Assembly (NCBI RefSeq): GCF_900105555.1
Contig: NZ_FNTZ01000001.1
Coordinates: 2,232,001 to 2,296,000, forward strand
DNA length: 64,000 nucleotides
Direction of reading: 5' to 3'
DNA from: Pseudomonas coleopterorum
GTDB taxonomy: Bacteria > Pseudomonadota > Gammaproteobacteria > Pseudomonadales > Pseudomonadaceae
Position numbers and translations under genes: made by a program. Below, piece by piece: positions 62,799-64,000 of this stretch; position 1 is the stretch's first letter, and each line of letters opens with the position of its first letter. Under the pieces are notes generated by a model that had not been told where the DNA came from, did no database searches, and was given only the letters and a program-made list of their open reading frames with translations.

Positions 62799-64000
62799 TT
62801 GACGACGGCCAAAGCAGCCACCGGTATTGCCGGGCTGGACGACATCTTGGGCGGAGGTCTGACCCGCAGCCATATCTTCCTTCTGGAAGGCCAGCCGGGC
62901 GCAGGCAAGACGACGGTAGCGCTGCAATTTCTCCTCGAAGGCGTTGCGCAGAACGAGACCTGCCTCTATATCACCCTCTCCGAAACCGCCAGAGAGCTGC
63001 GCGAAGGCGCCCTTTCCCATGGCTGGGAGCTGGACGAACGGGTCACGGTGTTCGAACTGACCCCACCCGAACTGGTGCTGGACCTGCAACAGCAGCAAAG
63101 CCTGCTCTACAGCAGCGACCTGGAGCTGGGCGAAGCGACCCGGCAGATCTTCGATGAAGTGGAACGGGTAAAACCCTCCCGGGTGATTCTGGACAGCCTC
63201 TCGGAGGTGCGTCTGCTGGCTCAGGGTTCGCTGCGCTATCGTCGGCAGATCCTGGCCATCAAACATTATTTCGCCCGCTTCCATGCCACGGTGCTGCTGC
63301 TCGACGACATGACCAGCGAGCCGCTGGACAAGACGTTGCACAGCATCGCCCACGGCGTGATTCGCCTGGAAGAAACCGCACCCGACTACGGTGCCGAACG
63401 GCGCCGTCTGCGCATCATGAAATACCGTGGGCAGAAATACCGCGGTGGCTATCACGACTTCACCATCCAGCCCGACGGTATTCACGTTTACCCACGCCTG
63501 GTGGCGGCCGAGTTCCGTGCTCGCTACGAACGCAGCCAGCTGACCTCGGGCATTGCCGAACTGGACGCGCTGCTGGGCGGCGGTGTCGAGAACGGTTCGA
63601 GCACCTTGATCATCGGCCCTGCCGGCACCGGCAAATCTTTGCTCTCCATGGTCTTCGCCGCCGCAGCGGTGGAGCGTGGTGAAAAAGTCGCGCTGTTCAT
63701 CTTCGACGAAGAACTCAGCCTGCTCTTCGAGCGCATGAAGAACCTGGGCATCGACCTCGAGGCTTACCAGCATCGCGGCCAGATGATCATTCAGCAGGTG
63801 GACGCCGCCGAGCAGTCGCCCGGCGAGTTTGCTCACATGGTGCGTACCAGCATCAACCTGCATGCCATCAAGACGGTCGTGATCGACAGCATCAACGGCT
63901 ACCATGCCGCCATGATGGGCGAAAGCACGCCGGTGCTGCACATCCACGAACTGCTGCTCTACCTCAACCGCCTGGGCGCCTCCACCTTCATGACCGTGGC
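62799..64000 (+). CDS. Double KaiC/RadA-domain ATPase, 3' partial
   Basis: At least 400 residues, cut by the window end. Starts with TTG at 62799 with cccgagg 8 bases upstream. Two RecA-like KaiC domains: the first has Walker A GQPGAGKTT (31-39) and Walker B RVILDSL; the second has GPAGTGKSLL (about 273) and VVIDSING. KaiC is the cyanobacterial clock ATPase, but many Pseudomonas homologues lack KaiA/KaiB and are linked to two-component signalling or stress. Upstream neighbour is the TPR gene, 126 bases away. Confidence 0.88.
   Translation, partial: MTTAKAATGIAGLDDILGGGLTRSHIFLLEGQPGAGKTTVALQFLLEGVAQNETCLYITLSETARELREGALSHGWELDERVTVFELTPPELVLDLQQQQSLLYSSDLELGEATRQIFDEVERVKPSRVILDSLSEVRLLAQGSLRYRRQILAIKHYFARFHATVLLLDDMTSEPLDKTLHSIAHGVIRLEETAPDYGAERRRLRIMKYRGQKYRGGYHDFTIQPDGIHVYPRLVAAEFRARYERSQLTSGIAELDALLGGGVENGSSTLIIGPAGTGKSLLSMVFAAAAVERGEKVALFIFDEELSLLFERMKNLGIDLEAYQHRGQMIIQQVDAAEQSPGEFAHMVRTSINLHAIKTVVIDSINGYHAAMMGESTPVLHIHELLLYLNRLGASTFMTV

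Overview
The window is a high-GC, gene-dense piece of a Pseudomonas chromosome. This is suggested by the OprD-family porin, the NfuA and MetH proteins, several Pseudomonas-type small conserved proteins, REP elements built on a GTAGCAGCGGCG core, and DUF4946, DUF1810 and DUF4142 genes. Almost everything is housekeeping or catabolic. The only mobile-type signals are a KfrA-like/tyrosine-recombinase pair near 10 kb and the REP repeats near 14.2 kb and 39.9 kb. Functions below come from reading motifs and neighbourhoods; no database search was possible.

Layout. 1-4.6 kb: end of a peptide-type ABC importer (permease, double ATPase), a metal-ligand-poor M20 peptidase homologue and an OprD porin. 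4.6-9.5 kb: AraC regulator and a thiolase / short-chain dehydrogenase / acyl-CoA synthetase operon for acyl-CoA breakdown. 9.7-11.8 kb: divergent kfrA-like gene and integrase. 11.9-19.8 kb: RcnB-like protein, Lrp regulator with a divergent cysteine-desulfurase-like gene, a Gly/Ser-rich exported protein, aroQ, poxB, copC-copD, a lone TOBE protein and DUF4946. 19.9-24.0 kb: GlxA-type regulator, MscS-type channel and a Kef-type antiporter. 24.1-27.6 kb: cobalamin riboswitch, then cbtB-cbtA-cobE-cobM and another GlxA-type regulator. 27.6-33.4 kb: nfuA, an acyltransferase, metH and a 37-aa membrane protein. 33.5-39.3 kb: a four-carbon acid-sugar catabolic locus (otnC, otnK, SAF-domain oxidoreductase, GntP permease, DeoR regulator). 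39.4-48.8 kb: assorted small genes, MFS transporter, hydrolase, uppP, pnuC with a NadR-type kinase, a degenerate sigma54-activator homologue and a DUF421 protein. 48.8-58.6 kb: cobalamin locus on the minus strand: riboswitch-cobW-cobN-chlI/VWA and riboswitch-BtuF/C/D-like importer. 58.6-62.7 kb: HlyD/DHA2 efflux pair and a TPR protein. The window ends inside a double KaiC-domain ATPase.

The B12 theme links much of the window. Three cobalamin riboswitches head three transcription units: cobalt uptake with ring synthesis, cobalt insertion, and corrinoid import. MetH, a B12-dependent enzyme, lies between them.

The most striking signal is at the chlI/VWA junction. An A-AAA-AAG slippery heptamer sits in the correct phase at the end of the AAA+ gene. 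It is followed four bases later by a perfect 9-bp stem, and a -1 shift enters the VWA frame, which has no ATG, GTG or TTG start of its own upstream of a late GTG. This is a textbook programmed -1 frameshift that would give both a 335-aa small chelatase subunit and a 554-aa ChlI-VWA fusion from one gene.
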